Positions 1 through 7,371 of a DNA stretch of 9,840 nucleotides are shown in pieces; positions within the stretch are counted from its first letter, which is position 1; every line of letters starts with the position of its first letter. The notes beneath the pieces are model-generated. The model was not told the origin of the DNA. It did no database searches and saw nothing but the letters and a program-made list of their open reading frames with translations. The stretch covers positions 1-9,840 of the forward strand of contig CAYTNN010000168.1 of the NCBI GenBank assembly GCA_964439135.1, given 5' to 3'. The position numbers and the translations under genes are program-made. This DNA comes from JAFGPJ01 sp964439135 (GTDB taxonomy: Bacteria; Planctomycetota; Phycisphaerae; Sedimentisphaerales; Anaerobacaceae).

Positions 1-56
1 TTGCCGGTAAAAACCGCCATCGGAAAATAATCACGCAATAACTTGAGCGTTTCCAT
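1..56 (-). CDS. 5' end of an unidentified minus-strand gene (partial)
   Basis: An ATG at 56-54 opens a frame with no stop to the window edge, giving 18 complete codons that start METLKLLRDYFPMAVFTG. An AGGTG Shine-Dalgarno-like stretch lies 4 nt before the ATG (61-65), which is rather close. It follows the DUF1080-fusion gene on the same strand after about 130 nt, with no visible hairpin terminator between them, so it could be the next gene of the operon. The product cannot be identified from so few residues. The start and even the reality of the gene rest on the SD, the open frame and the collinear context only. Confidence 0.4.
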   Translation of the reverse strand, partial: METLKLLRDYFPMAVFTG

Positions 57-185
57 CAATCACCTGTTTATTTCAATTCCTTACGTACAAAATAATCTTA
101 GAATCTATCCAGTGTTGCCATATTAACAAAGACATCGAAAAATGCACGACTTTATTTACCCGCAGGTGTTACAAATCGGCGGCCG

Positions 186-1694
186 CTATTTGTTCAGTTC
201 GAGCCAGGCGTCCATCGTGCGCTTCAGGTTGTCGCGGGCGTCGCCGCCGATGCCGTAACCCTGGAATCCTATCGGGCCGGTGTAGCCTGAATCTTCGAGT
301 GTTTTCAGGAAGCCCCGCATGTCGAATGTGCCGCGGTCCAGCGTTTGAATCAGGGTCTTCCAGTCTTTGCCGCCGCTGTCGGCGCCGTTTATTGTAACCA
401 CGAACAAATGCGGCATCGCCGAATCAATCAGCGACTTCATATTCTTCTCGTCATCGACCATGAGCCAGTGACACAAATTGAAAGTCACGCCGACGTTTTT
501 GCGATCCACCTTTTTCGCCACGCGCACGGCATCTTCCACGCGTTCGACCCAGAATCCGGTGTGAGGATAGAGCGCCACCCGTACGTTGGCTTCAGCGGCC
601 ATATCGGCAACCTCCTGGAGGATTTCCACCGCCCGGTCGTCACCGGCAGGCGACGAAGCTTTGTGCTGCTTACTTTGAACGAATAGCCACAGCATCGCGT
701 TTCGGTCTTTTAGCACCTTGATTGTCTCTTTCAATTCCGGGCCGTATTTCTGCTGATCGGGATCGATGTTGACGCCGAGATAAACTGTAAAAAGTCTCAG
801 GCCGTTCTTATCCAGCTCTTTGGCCATTTCGCCCAACTCTTTGCCCGCCGTGCATCCGATTCCGGGATAGCCTAATTCCTTGACCATTTCGACCTGCTCT
901 TTTGCGGTTTGGTGTGCGGCGTCTTTCGTAGCGGTGTCCATCGCGAAGAAAGGATTCGGCCCCGCCGGCTCGATCCTGATATTGCGATACGCGACAGGCC
1001 CGTGGTCGCCCTGCAACATTAACGGCCCGGCCGGTTTTTCATCGTTATATGCGCCGGCCCGCGTCGGCCCGGTAAGTTCAACATCCTCGTGAACGGCTAT
1101 GCCATTGTGCACCACTTTCTCGAATCTCGCATTCGCAATTTTTCGACCGGCATCGTCGAACCGCGGTGCCCGGAAGATAACATCGAACGTCTGCCATTGT
1201 CCCGGAGCCTTCGATGCGTTTACTCGCGGCGAATAACCTTCATACCCTTTGGGATCCCTGTTTTCATCCCACCGCTGGTAAATGCCGCCGCACTCGATGC
1301 CGGGGTACTCATCCTTCTCTACGCCGTAGCTGTCATAGACCTGAATCTCGTACCGGCCCATGAAGTACACGCCGGAATTCGACCCTTTCGAAACCATAAA
1401 CTCGATGTGCGCCTTGATATCGCCGAACTCGGCCTCACTGAACAAATGCGATGTCCTGCCCGCCGGCCCGTTCATAATCGTCCCCGTCCCCGGCTTGCTG
1501 CTCAGCGACTTTTCATCCTGAGGATTAGTGAACGTATCAGCGACAATCTGCCACTGCCCCGTATCACCCCGCCAGGCCGAAAAATCGCTGCCTGTCAATT
1601 CGGCCGTTTCTCCCTTTGTATTCGTTACCGCCAAAAAGCAAAGAACCCCAATGAACAACACAATCGCACGATTCATTCCGCTTCGAATACTCAT
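186..1694 (-). CDS. Secreted DUF1080 (3-keto-disaccharide hydrolase-like) / xylose-isomerase-like TIM-barrel fusion
   Basis: Two-domain secreted protein of 502 aa from this start. An N-terminal Sec signal (MSIRSGMNR then a hydrophobic stretch to about residue 24) precedes a DUF1080 (PF06439) jelly-roll domain at about 32-244. That domain shows the family's core GSNSGVYFMGRYEIQVYDS near 104-122 and a closing LQGDHGPVAYRNIRI at 227-241. A second domain at about 260-500 is a sugar isomerase/epimerase-like TIM barrel (PF01261), with VALYPHTGFWVE at 373-384 and FNLCHW at 405-410. Pfam calls PF06439 3-keto-disaccharide hydrolase, and TIM-barrel partners act as eliminases or hydratases in 3-keto-sugar pathways. 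A role in cleaving oxidised glycosides is inferred. The frame also runs back to a GTG at 1718, but that start has no SD, whereas ATG 1694 has AAAAGG 8 nt upstream. ATG 1676 is another possibility. It is the last complete gene of the operon. Confidence 0.85.
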   Translation of the reverse strand: MSIRSGMNRAIVLFIGVLCFLAVTNTKGETAELTGSDFSAWRGDTGQWQIVADTFTNPQDEKSLSSKPGTGTIMNGPAGRTSHLFSEAEFGDIKAHIEFMVSKGSNSGVYFMGRYEIQVYDSYGVEKDEYPGIECGGIYQRWDENRDPKGYEGYSPRVNASKAPGQWQTFDVIFRAPRFDDAGRKIANARFEKVVHNGIAVHEDVELTGPTRAGAYNDEKPAGPLMLQGDHGPVAYRNIRIEPAGPNPFFAMDTATKDAAHQTAKEQVEMVKELGYPGIGCTAGKELGEMAKELDKNGLRLFTVYLGVNIDPDQQKYGPELKETIKVLKDRNAMLWLFVQSKQHKASSPAGDDRAVEILQEVADMAAEANVRVALYPHTGFWVERVEDAVRVAKKVDRKNVGVTFNLCHWLMVDDEKNMKSLIDSAMPHLFVVTINGADSGGKDWKTLIQTLDRGTFDMRGFLKTLEDSGYTGPIGFQGYGIGGDARDNLKRTMDAWLELNK

Positions 1695-1702
1695 AATTCT
1701 TG

Positions 1703-1708
1703 CCTTTT
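1703..1708 (-). promoter_or_regulatory. Ribosome binding site deciding the start of the DUF1080-fusion gene
   Basis: AAAAGG on the minus strand lies 8 nt before the ATG at 1694. The upstream GTG at 1718 has no purine-rich SD before it. This favours ATG 1694, which leaves a compact signal peptide. Confidence 0.5.
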
Positions 1709-1731
1709 CAATAATCACTCATCAATAATCA
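1708..1731. repeat. Short AT-rich direct repeat in the gene junction
   Basis: The 10-mer TCAATAATCA occurs twice, at 1708-1717 and 1722-1731, followed by the related TTTATCATT. It lies just after the stop of the downstream Gfo/Idh/MocA gene and just before the DUF1080-fusion start. Its composition matches the AT-rich spacer at 3040-3122, which also directly follows a Gfo/Idh/MocA gene. No function can be assigned. Confidence 0.5.
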
Positions 1732-1740
1732 TTTATCATT

Positions 1741-3039
1741 TCACAATCGCCATGGGCTGCGCATCGTGCGTGACAGCATACGGTTGGCCTGCTCGTCGCC
1801 GATGAATTTCTCGTTGTCCGGATCCCACCTGAGCTTTCGACCTAACAGCATCGAGATATTGCCGATGTGCGCGATGGTAAAACATCGCTGTCCTATCTCG
1901 GGCGGGAAATAGCAGTCTTTACGAGACTTGACGCAATCGAGGAAATTCCGCTGCTCGCCGCCCTGACAGGTATAAAGATGAATCTCGTTCGGGCCAATCA
2001 CCGAATTCAGGATTGATTTCGGCTCGGCCTGCAGCGGCGCCCTCCAGCCGCGGTTGCCGATCCAGCCCTCGGAGCCTTCGAAACGCAGGCTCGGCGTTCC
2101 CGATGTTATGATCAACTGCACCCCATTGGCGTATTTGTATTCGATGTTGAATTCTTTGGCGGTGTTATAAAGTCCATCTCGCCAGAACTCACCTTTCCCA
2201 TCGACCTCGACCGGCCCGGTATGCTCGGTGTCGTTGCCCCACTGGGCACCGTCGAGCAGATGTGCGCCCCAGTCGGTTAACATACCGCCCGAATAATCCT
2301 GAATCCACCGGAAGTTCCAGTGACAGCGGCCTTTCGTATAAGGCGCCCACGGCGCCGGGCCCACCCACATGTTATAGTCGAAACCATCCGGCACCGGCAT
2401 CGGCGTTGGGTCGCCCTGGGTGTCCGGCCCGCTTGGCAGCTCGACCCGAATCGTGTGAACCTTGCCGATCCGGCCGTTGCGGACCAGCTCGCACATGCGG
2501 TGATACACGTCCACCGAACGGTCCTCGGTGGACCATTGGAATACCCGGCCGTAACGCTGCATCGTCTCGCATAACACCCGGCCCTCTTCGATGGTCAGCG
2601 TCGGTTTTTCGCACTCGACATCCTTGCCCGCCTTGGCCGCGGCGATGGAAATCGGAACGTGCCAATGGTCCGGCGTCGAAATCATCACCGCGTCTATATC
2701 GTCCCTTGCCAAAACCTCCCTGAAATCGCTGTACGTCGCGCAGTCGGCATTGCCGTATTTTTTGTTGACCATGTCACGGGCAATGTTGCGGTTAACCGGA
2801 TCGACATCGCAAACGGCCAGGGCATGAGCATCCGCATTAACCAGGAAGTTCTTCATATTGACGTTTCTGCCGTGGTCGCCCGTACCGATGAAACCCAGCG
2901 TAATACGACCGCTCGGAGCGACCGAACCGGCATTACCAAGCGCCGAAGAGCGAACCAGATAAGGAAATCCCACAACGGCTACAGAAACCCCCGCCGCTCT
3001 TTTCAAAAAATGCCGTCGATTAATATGTCCCTGCTTCAT
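1741..3039 (-). CDS. Tat-exported Gfo/Idh/MocA-family oxidoreductase (paralogue 2)
   Basis: NAD(P)-dependent sugar oxidoreductase family protein of 432 aa. A twin-arginine signal (NRRHFLKRAAG, 7-17, then a hydrophobic run ending near FPYLV) predicts export in folded form with the nucleotide already bound, as known for glucose-fructose oxidoreductase. The Rossmann fold carries GFIGTGDHG (49-57) and TPDHWH (122-127). The active-site lysine motif is EKP within CEKPTLT (143-149), and DWGAHLLD (256-263) matches the C-terminal catalytic region. It is a close paralogue of the upstream gene and shares FPY-V-SSA near the N terminus and the tail MLSRTMRSPWR. The EKP loop is one residue shorter than in the paralogue (EKPTLTI against EKPLSLTI). 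C3 oxidation or re-reduction of a sugar is inferred from family and context; the substrate is unknown. The ATG at 3039 has only a weak SD (GGCGG). Confidence 0.88.
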   Translation of the reverse strand: MKQGHINRRHFLKRAAGVSVAVVGFPYLVRSSALGNAGSVAPSGRITLGFIGTGDHGRNVNMKNFLVNADAHALAVCDVDPVNRNIARDMVNKKYGNADCATYSDFREVLARDDIDAVMISTPDHWHVPISIAAAKAGKDVECEKPTLTIEEGRVLCETMQRYGRVFQWSTEDRSVDVYHRMCELVRNGRIGKVHTIRVELPSGPDTQGDPTPMPVPDGFDYNMWVGPAPWAPYTKGRCHWNFRWIQDYSGGMLTDWGAHLLDGAQWGNDTEHTGPVEVDGKGEFWRDGLYNTAKEFNIEYKYANGVQLIITSGTPSLRFEGSEGWIGNRGWRAPLQAEPKSILNSVIGPNEIHLYTCQGGEQRNFLDCVKSRKDCYFPPEIGQRCFTIAHIGNISMLLGRKLRWDPDNEKFIGDEQANRMLSRTMRSPWRL

Positions 3040-3122
3040 GATATAACCGCCAAATAATATGAGTCAATTGAGCATTCATAAATCATAAACAATAGTCAAT
3101 AGAAAATAGTAAATAATAAATA
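3040..3122. other. AT-rich spacer between the two oxidoreductase genes
   Basis: These 83 nt separate the two Gfo/Idh/MocA genes, whereas the next upstream junction is only 19 nt. The spacer is strongly AT-rich, with low-complexity near-repeats such as CAATAGTCAATAG and TAAATCATAAAC and the palindrome TCAATTGA (3064-3071). Two TTGACT hexamers on the minus strand look like -35 boxes, but neither has a convincing -10 at proper spacing that would leave a leader before ATG 3039. I therefore do not call a promoter. No stem-loop terminator is visible. Confidence 0.4.
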
Positions 3123-4478
3123 TCACACCCGCCACGGGCTTCTCATAGTCCGTGACAGCATCCTGTCGGCCCCGTCATCGTTAACGAACCGCTCGGCGTC
3201 CGGATTCCACTTCAGGTCTCTTTCCAGCCGCATGGCGATATTGCCCAGATGCACGGTCGTGATGGAGCGGTGGGCCGTCTCGATCGGGGCGGCCGGCTCG
3301 TCTCTGGAAATTACACAGTCGATGAAATTCCGGGCGTGGTTATCGCTTCGGTACAGGTGAATCTCGTCCGGCTTTATGACGGATTCGAGCAGCGACTTCG
3401 GATTCGCATCGTGACGCCCGCGGTCGGCCCAGACCCAGCCTTCGTCGCCTTCGAAAGTCACGCCGCCGCGCACTTTATTCGAAATTATGAGTTTGACGCC
3501 GTTCTTATAGATGCACTCGAAATAAAAACTACTGGCAGTATTATACAATCCATCCCGGGCAAACTCGCCTTTGGCGTTATTAATTTCCACCGGCCCGGTA
3601 TTCTCCGTACCCATGCCCCACTGGGCGATGTCGGGATGATGGCCTCCCCAGTCGGTGACCTGCCCGCCTGAGTAATCCAGTATCCAGCGAAAATTCACAT
3701 GGCAGCGGGCGGGGCAGTAGGGGGCATACGGAGCCGGCCCCAGCCACATATCGTAATTAAAACCATCCGGCACACTTTCGGGCTTGTCGCGATGGCCCTG
3801 TTTTGAAATATCCGGCGTTCCGCCCGGTAGGCCGCACCTGACGGTATGGAGCTTGCCGATTCGCCCGTTCCGCACCAGTTCGCACGCCCGGCGGAAATTA
3901 TGGTCCGAACGCTGCTGGCTGCCCGTCTGAAAGACGCGCCCGTAACGATGGACCGCGTCGCTCATCGCCCGCCCCTCGCCGATGGTAAGTGACAGCGGCT
4001 TTTCACCGTAAATGTCCTTGCCGGCTTTTGCCGCTTCGATAACCGCAATCGAATGCCAGTGGTCCGGTATGGCAATCAGGACGACATCGATATCGTCACG
4101 GGCCAGCACATCGCGAAAGTCTTCGTAGGCCCTGCAACCTTTGTAGGCGCCCGGTGCGCTTGTGCGGGTATAATGTTCCGTAACAATCACCTTGGCCGGC
4201 TCGCGTCCGCCGATGCGGTTGTCCCAGTAACCGTTACTCTGCCGGTTGACGTCACAGACCGCAACAATCTGCACACGGCTGTCCTGCAGAAAATCTTTCA
4301 AGTCGTTCGTGCCCTGGTTTCCCGTGCCGATACAGCCCATGACGATCCGGTTGCTCGGGGCAACGTTTCCCGCTCCGCCCATCGCCGACGAAGGGACAAT
4401 ATACGGAAATGCCGCCGCTGCCCCGGCGACACTCGCCGCGTTATTCAAAAAAGTCCGACGTGTGATTTTGTGATTCAT
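3123..4478 (-). CDS. Tat-exported Gfo/Idh/MocA-family oxidoreductase (paralogue 1)
   Basis: Exported sugar oxidoreductase of 451 aa from the chosen start. The twin-arginine signal ITRRTFLNNAA (5-15) leads into an alanine-rich hydrophobic stretch. The Rossmann fingerprint GCIGTGNQG lies at 48-56, followed by IPDHWH (137-142), the lysine motif GEKPLSLT (158-165) and DWGGHHPD (276-283). It ends in MLSRTMRSPWRV, almost identical to the neighbouring paralogue, so the pair probably arose by tandem duplication. It carries about 16 extra residues after the CDVN strand relative to the paralogue. In 3-keto-sugar pathways one such enzyme oxidises C3 and another can reduce the released 3-keto sugar; assigning these roles to the two copies is inference. 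ATG 4490 is in frame, but only ATG 4478 has an SD (AGGA, 5 nt before). The gene follows the TIM-barrel gene by 19 nt. Confidence 0.88.
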   Translation of the reverse strand: MNHKITRRTFLNNAASVAGAAAAFPYIVPSSAMGGAGNVAPSNRIVMGCIGTGNQGTNDLKDFLQDSRVQIVAVCDVNRQSNGYWDNRIGGREPAKVIVTEHYTRTSAPGAYKGCRAYEDFRDVLARDDIDVVLIAIPDHWHSIAVIEAAKAGKDIYGEKPLSLTIGEGRAMSDAVHRYGRVFQTGSQQRSDHNFRRACELVRNGRIGKLHTVRCGLPGGTPDISKQGHRDKPESVPDGFNYDMWLGPAPYAPYCPARCHVNFRWILDYSGGQVTDWGGHHPDIAQWGMGTENTGPVEINNAKGEFARDGLYNTASSFYFECIYKNGVKLIISNKVRGGVTFEGDEGWVWADRGRHDANPKSLLESVIKPDEIHLYRSDNHARNFIDCVISRDEPAAPIETAHRSITTVHLGNIAMRLERDLKWNPDAERFVNDDGADRMLSRTMRSPWRV

Positions 4479-4483
4479 TTGTA

Positions 4484-4487
4484 TCCT
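4484..4487 (-). promoter_or_regulatory. Ribosome binding site deciding the start of paralogue 1
   Basis: AGGA on the minus strand stands 5 nt before ATG 4478. The alternative ATG at 4490 overlaps this site and has no SD of its own, so the shorter protein is favoured. Both versions keep the Tat motif. Confidence 0.45.
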
Positions 4488-4497
4488 CATTAAAGGC

Positions 4498-5433
4498 TCA
4501 GTAGCCCAGGGTCTTTCTTACAGAGGCCCGGCTCATTCTGAGACTGTCCCGCAGGGGCCGGGTGGGTTTGAAGTTGCCTTCATGGGCAAGCTCAATCACG
4601 GCATCACCGGAAAAACGGCTGGCGTGCAGAGCCTTCCCGATGGCAACATAGTCCATATTTCCTTCGCCCACGGCTTCGGACCACGTTCCGTCGGCGTTCT
4701 GGTCCCGGATGTGCAGGAACACGATGCTGTCGCCGAAAGCTTCGATGAAATCCACCGGATCGACCCCGCCCCGCACAAGCCAGTTGAGATCGGGGCCCAG
4801 CTTAACCTCTGGAATCCGTGCGAGCGTCCCGCGCAGATCGTGCATGTCGTCTTCTACTTCGTACGTGTGGTTGTGCAGATTCAGTTCGACGCCGTTGTCG
4901 CGGCAGAGGTTCATGATTCGCCGCAGAAGCTCCGCCTGTGCGTCCAACTGTTCGGCCGTCTTTATTTGCGGTGCTTTACCTACGGAAGTGCCGAGCGTTC
5001 GCCCGCCCAGCTTGGCCAGTCGCGTCACAACGATACGGGCGTCTTCAAAGACGGCCTCATGCTGCGTCCGGTCCCACATAGCTCCGCCGAAGGACGTTCC
5101 AATGACGGACAGATTGTGCTCGTTCGAGAGCGCTGCGATGCGCTCGACCGCATCCGGGTAGCGCAGCGCCGTGTGCATCAGCTCGATTCCGTCCAGGCCC
5201 GCATAACTCATGTCGGCGAAGATCCGGTCCAGCACGGGATAGATGTCGTATTTCGGCTGTGTCGCCGCGTAGACCCAGGGGTGGCCTCCAACAAGAACCT
5301 TTTTCTCCGACCTTGCATCGCTCTGTGTGCTGCGGCAGCTCGATCCGAGAATCCCGCCCGCCGCCACAGTCAGCACGGTTGCCATGCCGGAGCCGAGAAA
5401 ACGGCGTCGATTAAGTGTAGTGGTTTTTGTCAT
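4498..5433 (-). CDS. Tat-exported sugar phosphate isomerase/epimerase-like TIM-barrel protein
   Basis: Protein of 311 aa with a twin-arginine signal (LNRRRFLGSG, 7-16) and a hydrophobic run ending in LGSSC. Cys33 could be lipidated, although the lipobox is imperfect. The rest is a xylose-isomerase-like TIM barrel (PF01261). Candidate metal and substrate residues are Glu84 in DGIEL, His187/His189 in LNLHNHTYE, Asp215 in GPDLNW, His241/Arg243/Asp244 in FLHIRDQN, and Glu281 in VIELAHE. Despite the family name, such proteins act on non-phosphorylated sugars in 3-keto pathways, for example the levoglucosan eliminase and hydratase LgdB1/LgdB2. That kind of lyase or hydratase role is inferred here. 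The SD AGGTG lies 8 nt before the ATG. It is second in the operon, 38 nt after the URO-D gene. Confidence 0.85.
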   Translation of the reverse strand: MTKTTTLNRRRFLGSGMATVLTVAAGGILGSSCRSTQSDARSEKKVLVGGHPWVYAATQPKYDIYPVLDRIFADMSYAGLDGIELMHTALRYPDAVERIAALSNEHNLSVIGTSFGGAMWDRTQHEAVFEDARIVVTRLAKLGGRTLGTSVGKAPQIKTAEQLDAQAELLRRIMNLCRDNGVELNLHNHTYEVEDDMHDLRGTLARIPEVKLGPDLNWLVRGGVDPVDFIEAFGDSIVFLHIRDQNADGTWSEAVGEGNMDYVAIGKALHASRFSGDAVIELAHEGNFKPTRPLRDSLRMSRASVRKTLGY

Positions 5434-5471
5434 TCTTCAGGCACCTCTAAAAATGCCCATAATACGAGAGA

Positions 5472-6920
5472 TTAGAAGGACAGCAGCAACTGCCAGATGT
5501 ACATATTGCCCAGCCCATCAATGTCTTCCCAGATTTTCTGAACCATAGCCGGATCTCCAGTGATTTCGGGCAGGTCCTTGACACGCTGCTCCCACGGGAA
5601 ACAAACGCCCGGTTTGATCTTCGGACTCTTCCGGCCGGCCATACCCGTGACTTTTTTACGCGACTCCACCGATGACGGCAGCTCGCAGGGCGGCGTATCG
5701 CTCGGCGGCTCGTAACTGCCGGAGGAGTAAACGCCGTACTCGCGGCAGACCTGCGTCATCACCTTCATGTTCTCAATGTCGGCATCGTTCTGAATAATCG
5801 CGCCGGCATCCATTATATAGCCGCCGTCTTTGGCCACTTCCTTTATGACCCGCAGACAGAACTCTCGCACTTCCTCAGGTTTGCCGTAGCTCAACATAAA
5901 GTTCGGGATACCGCCGCTTATGGCGAACTTGTCATGCAGTGCTTCGTGGACTTCGAAGATATCGTCCTGGTCGCAGTGGAAAACGATGCTGCGGTCCGGC
6001 AGCTCGCGGAATGTCTCGAAGTGATATTTCCACCTGCCCTCGGCGTAGAAAAGCGTCTGGTGGCCGTTCTTCCAGAACTCCTCGATACAGGGCTTGAGCG
6101 TCGGCCAGTAATGGGACGCGAATTGTTTCGGATTGAAGAAAGGTACACAGCCGCGGTGCATCCAGAAACCGATAGGCACCTGGTTGCCCGGGTCGGCGGT
6201 GGTCAGGCCCACGTTAACCAGGTGCGGTATGAGCGCCTCACATGCCTTTAGCACCTTTTTGGGCTGCGTTTCCATGTCACTGACTAAGCCGAGGTAGCCC
6301 CGCAGCTTGTCGGCGAGTATATCGAACGGCGCCTTGAAGATGCCGGCGATGGCCGAACCCGTGCCGCACTCAGATCTCAGCCGCGCGGTTTGCGGGCCGA
6401 AAGCATAAAAGTATTGCAGCATTGCCATGCCGCTTTTGACGAGCGCAAGGTTGTTGCGATAGGTCGAGGCCTCGCCTATTTTGCTAACTTCGGTCGAGAC
6501 GCGGGGCAGCCATGTATTATAGAGAAAGCCGGTCGGATCGTCGATAAGGGCATCGTATTCGTCCGCCCTCATAAAAGCCTTTTCCTCCGGCGGCTCGATG
6601 TAGTTGAAGCCGACTGTGTGCGGGATGCCGATACCCGGAATGCCGTAGTAGCGAAGCCCCGCCGACTGTGCGAGACCCGTCCATACATAAACCATATTCG
6701 CGACGACAGCGTCCCAGTCGAAATCCTTCGCGCATTTGACCGCCGCCTCGAAAGCCTTGTTGTAATCGTGCGCCACATCCTGGCATGTATAGCCTGCGTA
6801 TTTCGCAGTAAACTCGGCGACAAACGGCCGAATCGGAATCATATCCGGCTTCTCGTTCCGCATCGCAGTAATATAACGTTTCGTTCGCTCGGCGTACAAT
6901 TGTTCGGTATCTTTGGCCAT
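5472..6920 (-). CDS. Uroporphyrinogen decarboxylase (URO-D) family protein, not a canonical HemE
   Basis: Protein of 482 aa without a signal peptide, so probably cytoplasmic. The URO-D fold (PF01208) shows in SIVFHCDQDDIFE (311-323), ISGGIPNFMLSYGKPEEV (334-351) and GGYIMDAGAIIQNDADIENM (366-385). It is well over 100 residues longer than typical HemE (about 350 aa), and the extra length includes a Pro-rich C-terminal part from about 405. The HemE motif RQAGRY is absent. The HxC zinc site of the MtaA/MtbA methylcobamide:CoM methyltransferases is replaced by His315-Cys-Asp317. Heme synthesis is therefore unlikely. A corrinoid-linked methyl transfer, such as demethylating methylated sugars, is conceivable, but no corrinoid protein is encoded nearby. 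It is the first gene after the operon promoter, with AGGAG 9 nt before the ATG. The true substrate is unknown. Confidence 0.82.
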   Translation of the reverse strand: MAKDTEQLYAERTKRYITAMRNEKPDMIPIRPFVAEFTAKYAGYTCQDVAHDYNKAFEAAVKCAKDFDWDAVVANMVYVWTGLAQSAGLRYYGIPGIGIPHTVGFNYIEPPEEKAFMRADEYDALIDDPTGFLYNTWLPRVSTEVSKIGEASTYRNNLALVKSGMAMLQYFYAFGPQTARLRSECGTGSAIAGIFKAPFDILADKLRGYLGLVSDMETQPKKVLKACEALIPHLVNVGLTTADPGNQVPIGFWMHRGCVPFFNPKQFASHYWPTLKPCIEEFWKNGHQTLFYAEGRWKYHFETFRELPDRSIVFHCDQDDIFEVHEALHDKFAISGGIPNFMLSYGKPEEVREFCLRVIKEVAKDGGYIMDAGAIIQNDADIENMKVMTQVCREYGVYSSGSYEPPSDTPPCELPSSVESRKKVTGMAGRKSPKIKPGVCFPWEQRVKDLPEITGDPAMVQKIWEDIDGLGNMYIWQLLLSF

Positions 6921-6966
6921 TTTGCTTCGCTCCTTTTAGTATTAGTATGGATTTTCAAATGTCTAA

Positions 6967-6995
6967 TTTATACCCGCCGCTGCCTTAAAAGTCAA
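6967..6995 (-). promoter_or_regulatory. Sigma70-type promoter of the sugar operon
   Basis: On the minus strand, TTGACT (6995-6990) and TATAAA (6972-6967) are separated by exactly 17 bp. This predicts a start near 6960 and a leader of about 40 nt before ATG 6920, which has its own AGGAG site at 6930-6934. Just upstream of the -35, at 7000-7012, CCAACGGCCTTGG has short CCAA/TTGG inverted arms. This could be a regulator site, but it is too short to call. Confidence 0.65.
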
Positions 6996-7120
6996 ACGGC
7001 CAACGGCCTTGGTACACATAAAAGACAACATAAAAATACCCCAACCTATCTAAAACATCAAGCAATAAGATAAGCATACAAATCATAGATATACGCCCAG
7101 ATGATTCTGTTGGGTGGCAG

Positions 7121-7151
7121 CCTCATCCCGATTTCGTTTATCGGGATGGGG
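7121..7151. repeat. GC-rich hairpin, possible REP-like element
   Basis: CCTCATCCCGAT (7121-7132) pairs with ATCGGGATGGGG (7140-7151) as a 12-bp stem with one G-U pair and a 7-nt loop TTCGTTT. No T-run follows on either strand, and no gene ends here, so it is not an obvious intrinsic terminator. It lies about 60 nt before the first promoter-leader module, as the hairpin at 8253-8274 lies before the second. Confidence 0.55.
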
Positions 7152-7210
7152 ATGGTCGCTATTATTGCTGTTCGCAACAAAATCTAATGAGCCACGGACT
7201 CCGCTCTATG

Positions 7211-7304
7211 AGATATGAATTTTTCCTATTGTTTTTCTCTTCGTGCCATGTTAAGATCTTCGCTGTAAGTGAAGAAAACTGGATTTGGCGAGTGACCGAG
7301 ACCG
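7211..7304 (+). repeat. Promoter-leader module, copy A
   Basis: Diverged direct repeat of 8313-8411. Shared elements in order are AGAT plus a T-run, CTATTG, GCCATG, TAAG[T/C]GA[A/C]G[A/C]AAACT (7266 onward), and TGGCGAGTGACCGAGACCG (7286-7304). The last box matches copy B at 17 of 19 bases, both differences being C/T. The interval from the -10 to TAAG is 8 nt in both copies. It precedes the NYN gene. Confidence 0.7.
7229..7257 (+). promoter_or_regulatory. Putative promoter of the NYN gene
   Basis: TTGTTT (7229-7234), a 17-bp spacer and TAAGAT (7252-7257) give a moderate sigma70-type match. Support comes mainly from the positionally equivalent and stronger promoter in copy B. The predicted start near 7264 leaves a leader of about 108 nt before ATG 7372. 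Confidence 0.45.
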
Positions 7305-7371
7305 ATGATGCCGCCGTTACGATGATTTTCAAGAACACAGAGCACAAAATTATTTACTGGAGGCTCATGTA

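Larger units (their letters stand above)
6921..7371. other. Divergent intergenic region
   Basis: These 451 bp lie between the minus-strand operon and the plus-strand NYN gene. They hold the operon promoter (6967-6995), an AT-rich stretch with no clear motif (about 7013-7105), a GC-rich hairpin (7121-7151), and the first copy of the promoter-leader module (7211-7304). A 61-codon plus-strand frame (7187-7372) ends in a TAATG overlap with the NYN start. No tRNA or other RNA gene is evident. Confidence 0.6.

Noticed and set aside
1089..1805. 238-codon plus-strand open frame
   Set aside because: Antisense to the DUF1080 fusion and the end of the oxidoreductase gene; it crosses a gene junction and shows no protein-like pattern.
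3064..3100. TTGACT hexamers as an internal promoter for the second oxidoreductase gene
   Set aside because: No good -10 at 16-18 bp that would leave a transcript start before ATG 3039.
4582..5475. 297-codon plus-strand open frame
   Set aside because: It lies antisense to the Tat-exported TIM-barrel gene, has no SD or recognisable domain, and follows from the codon bias of the real gene.
6390..7073. 227-codon plus-strand open frame
   Set aside because: Antisense to the URO-D gene and crosses its promoter; no domain signature.
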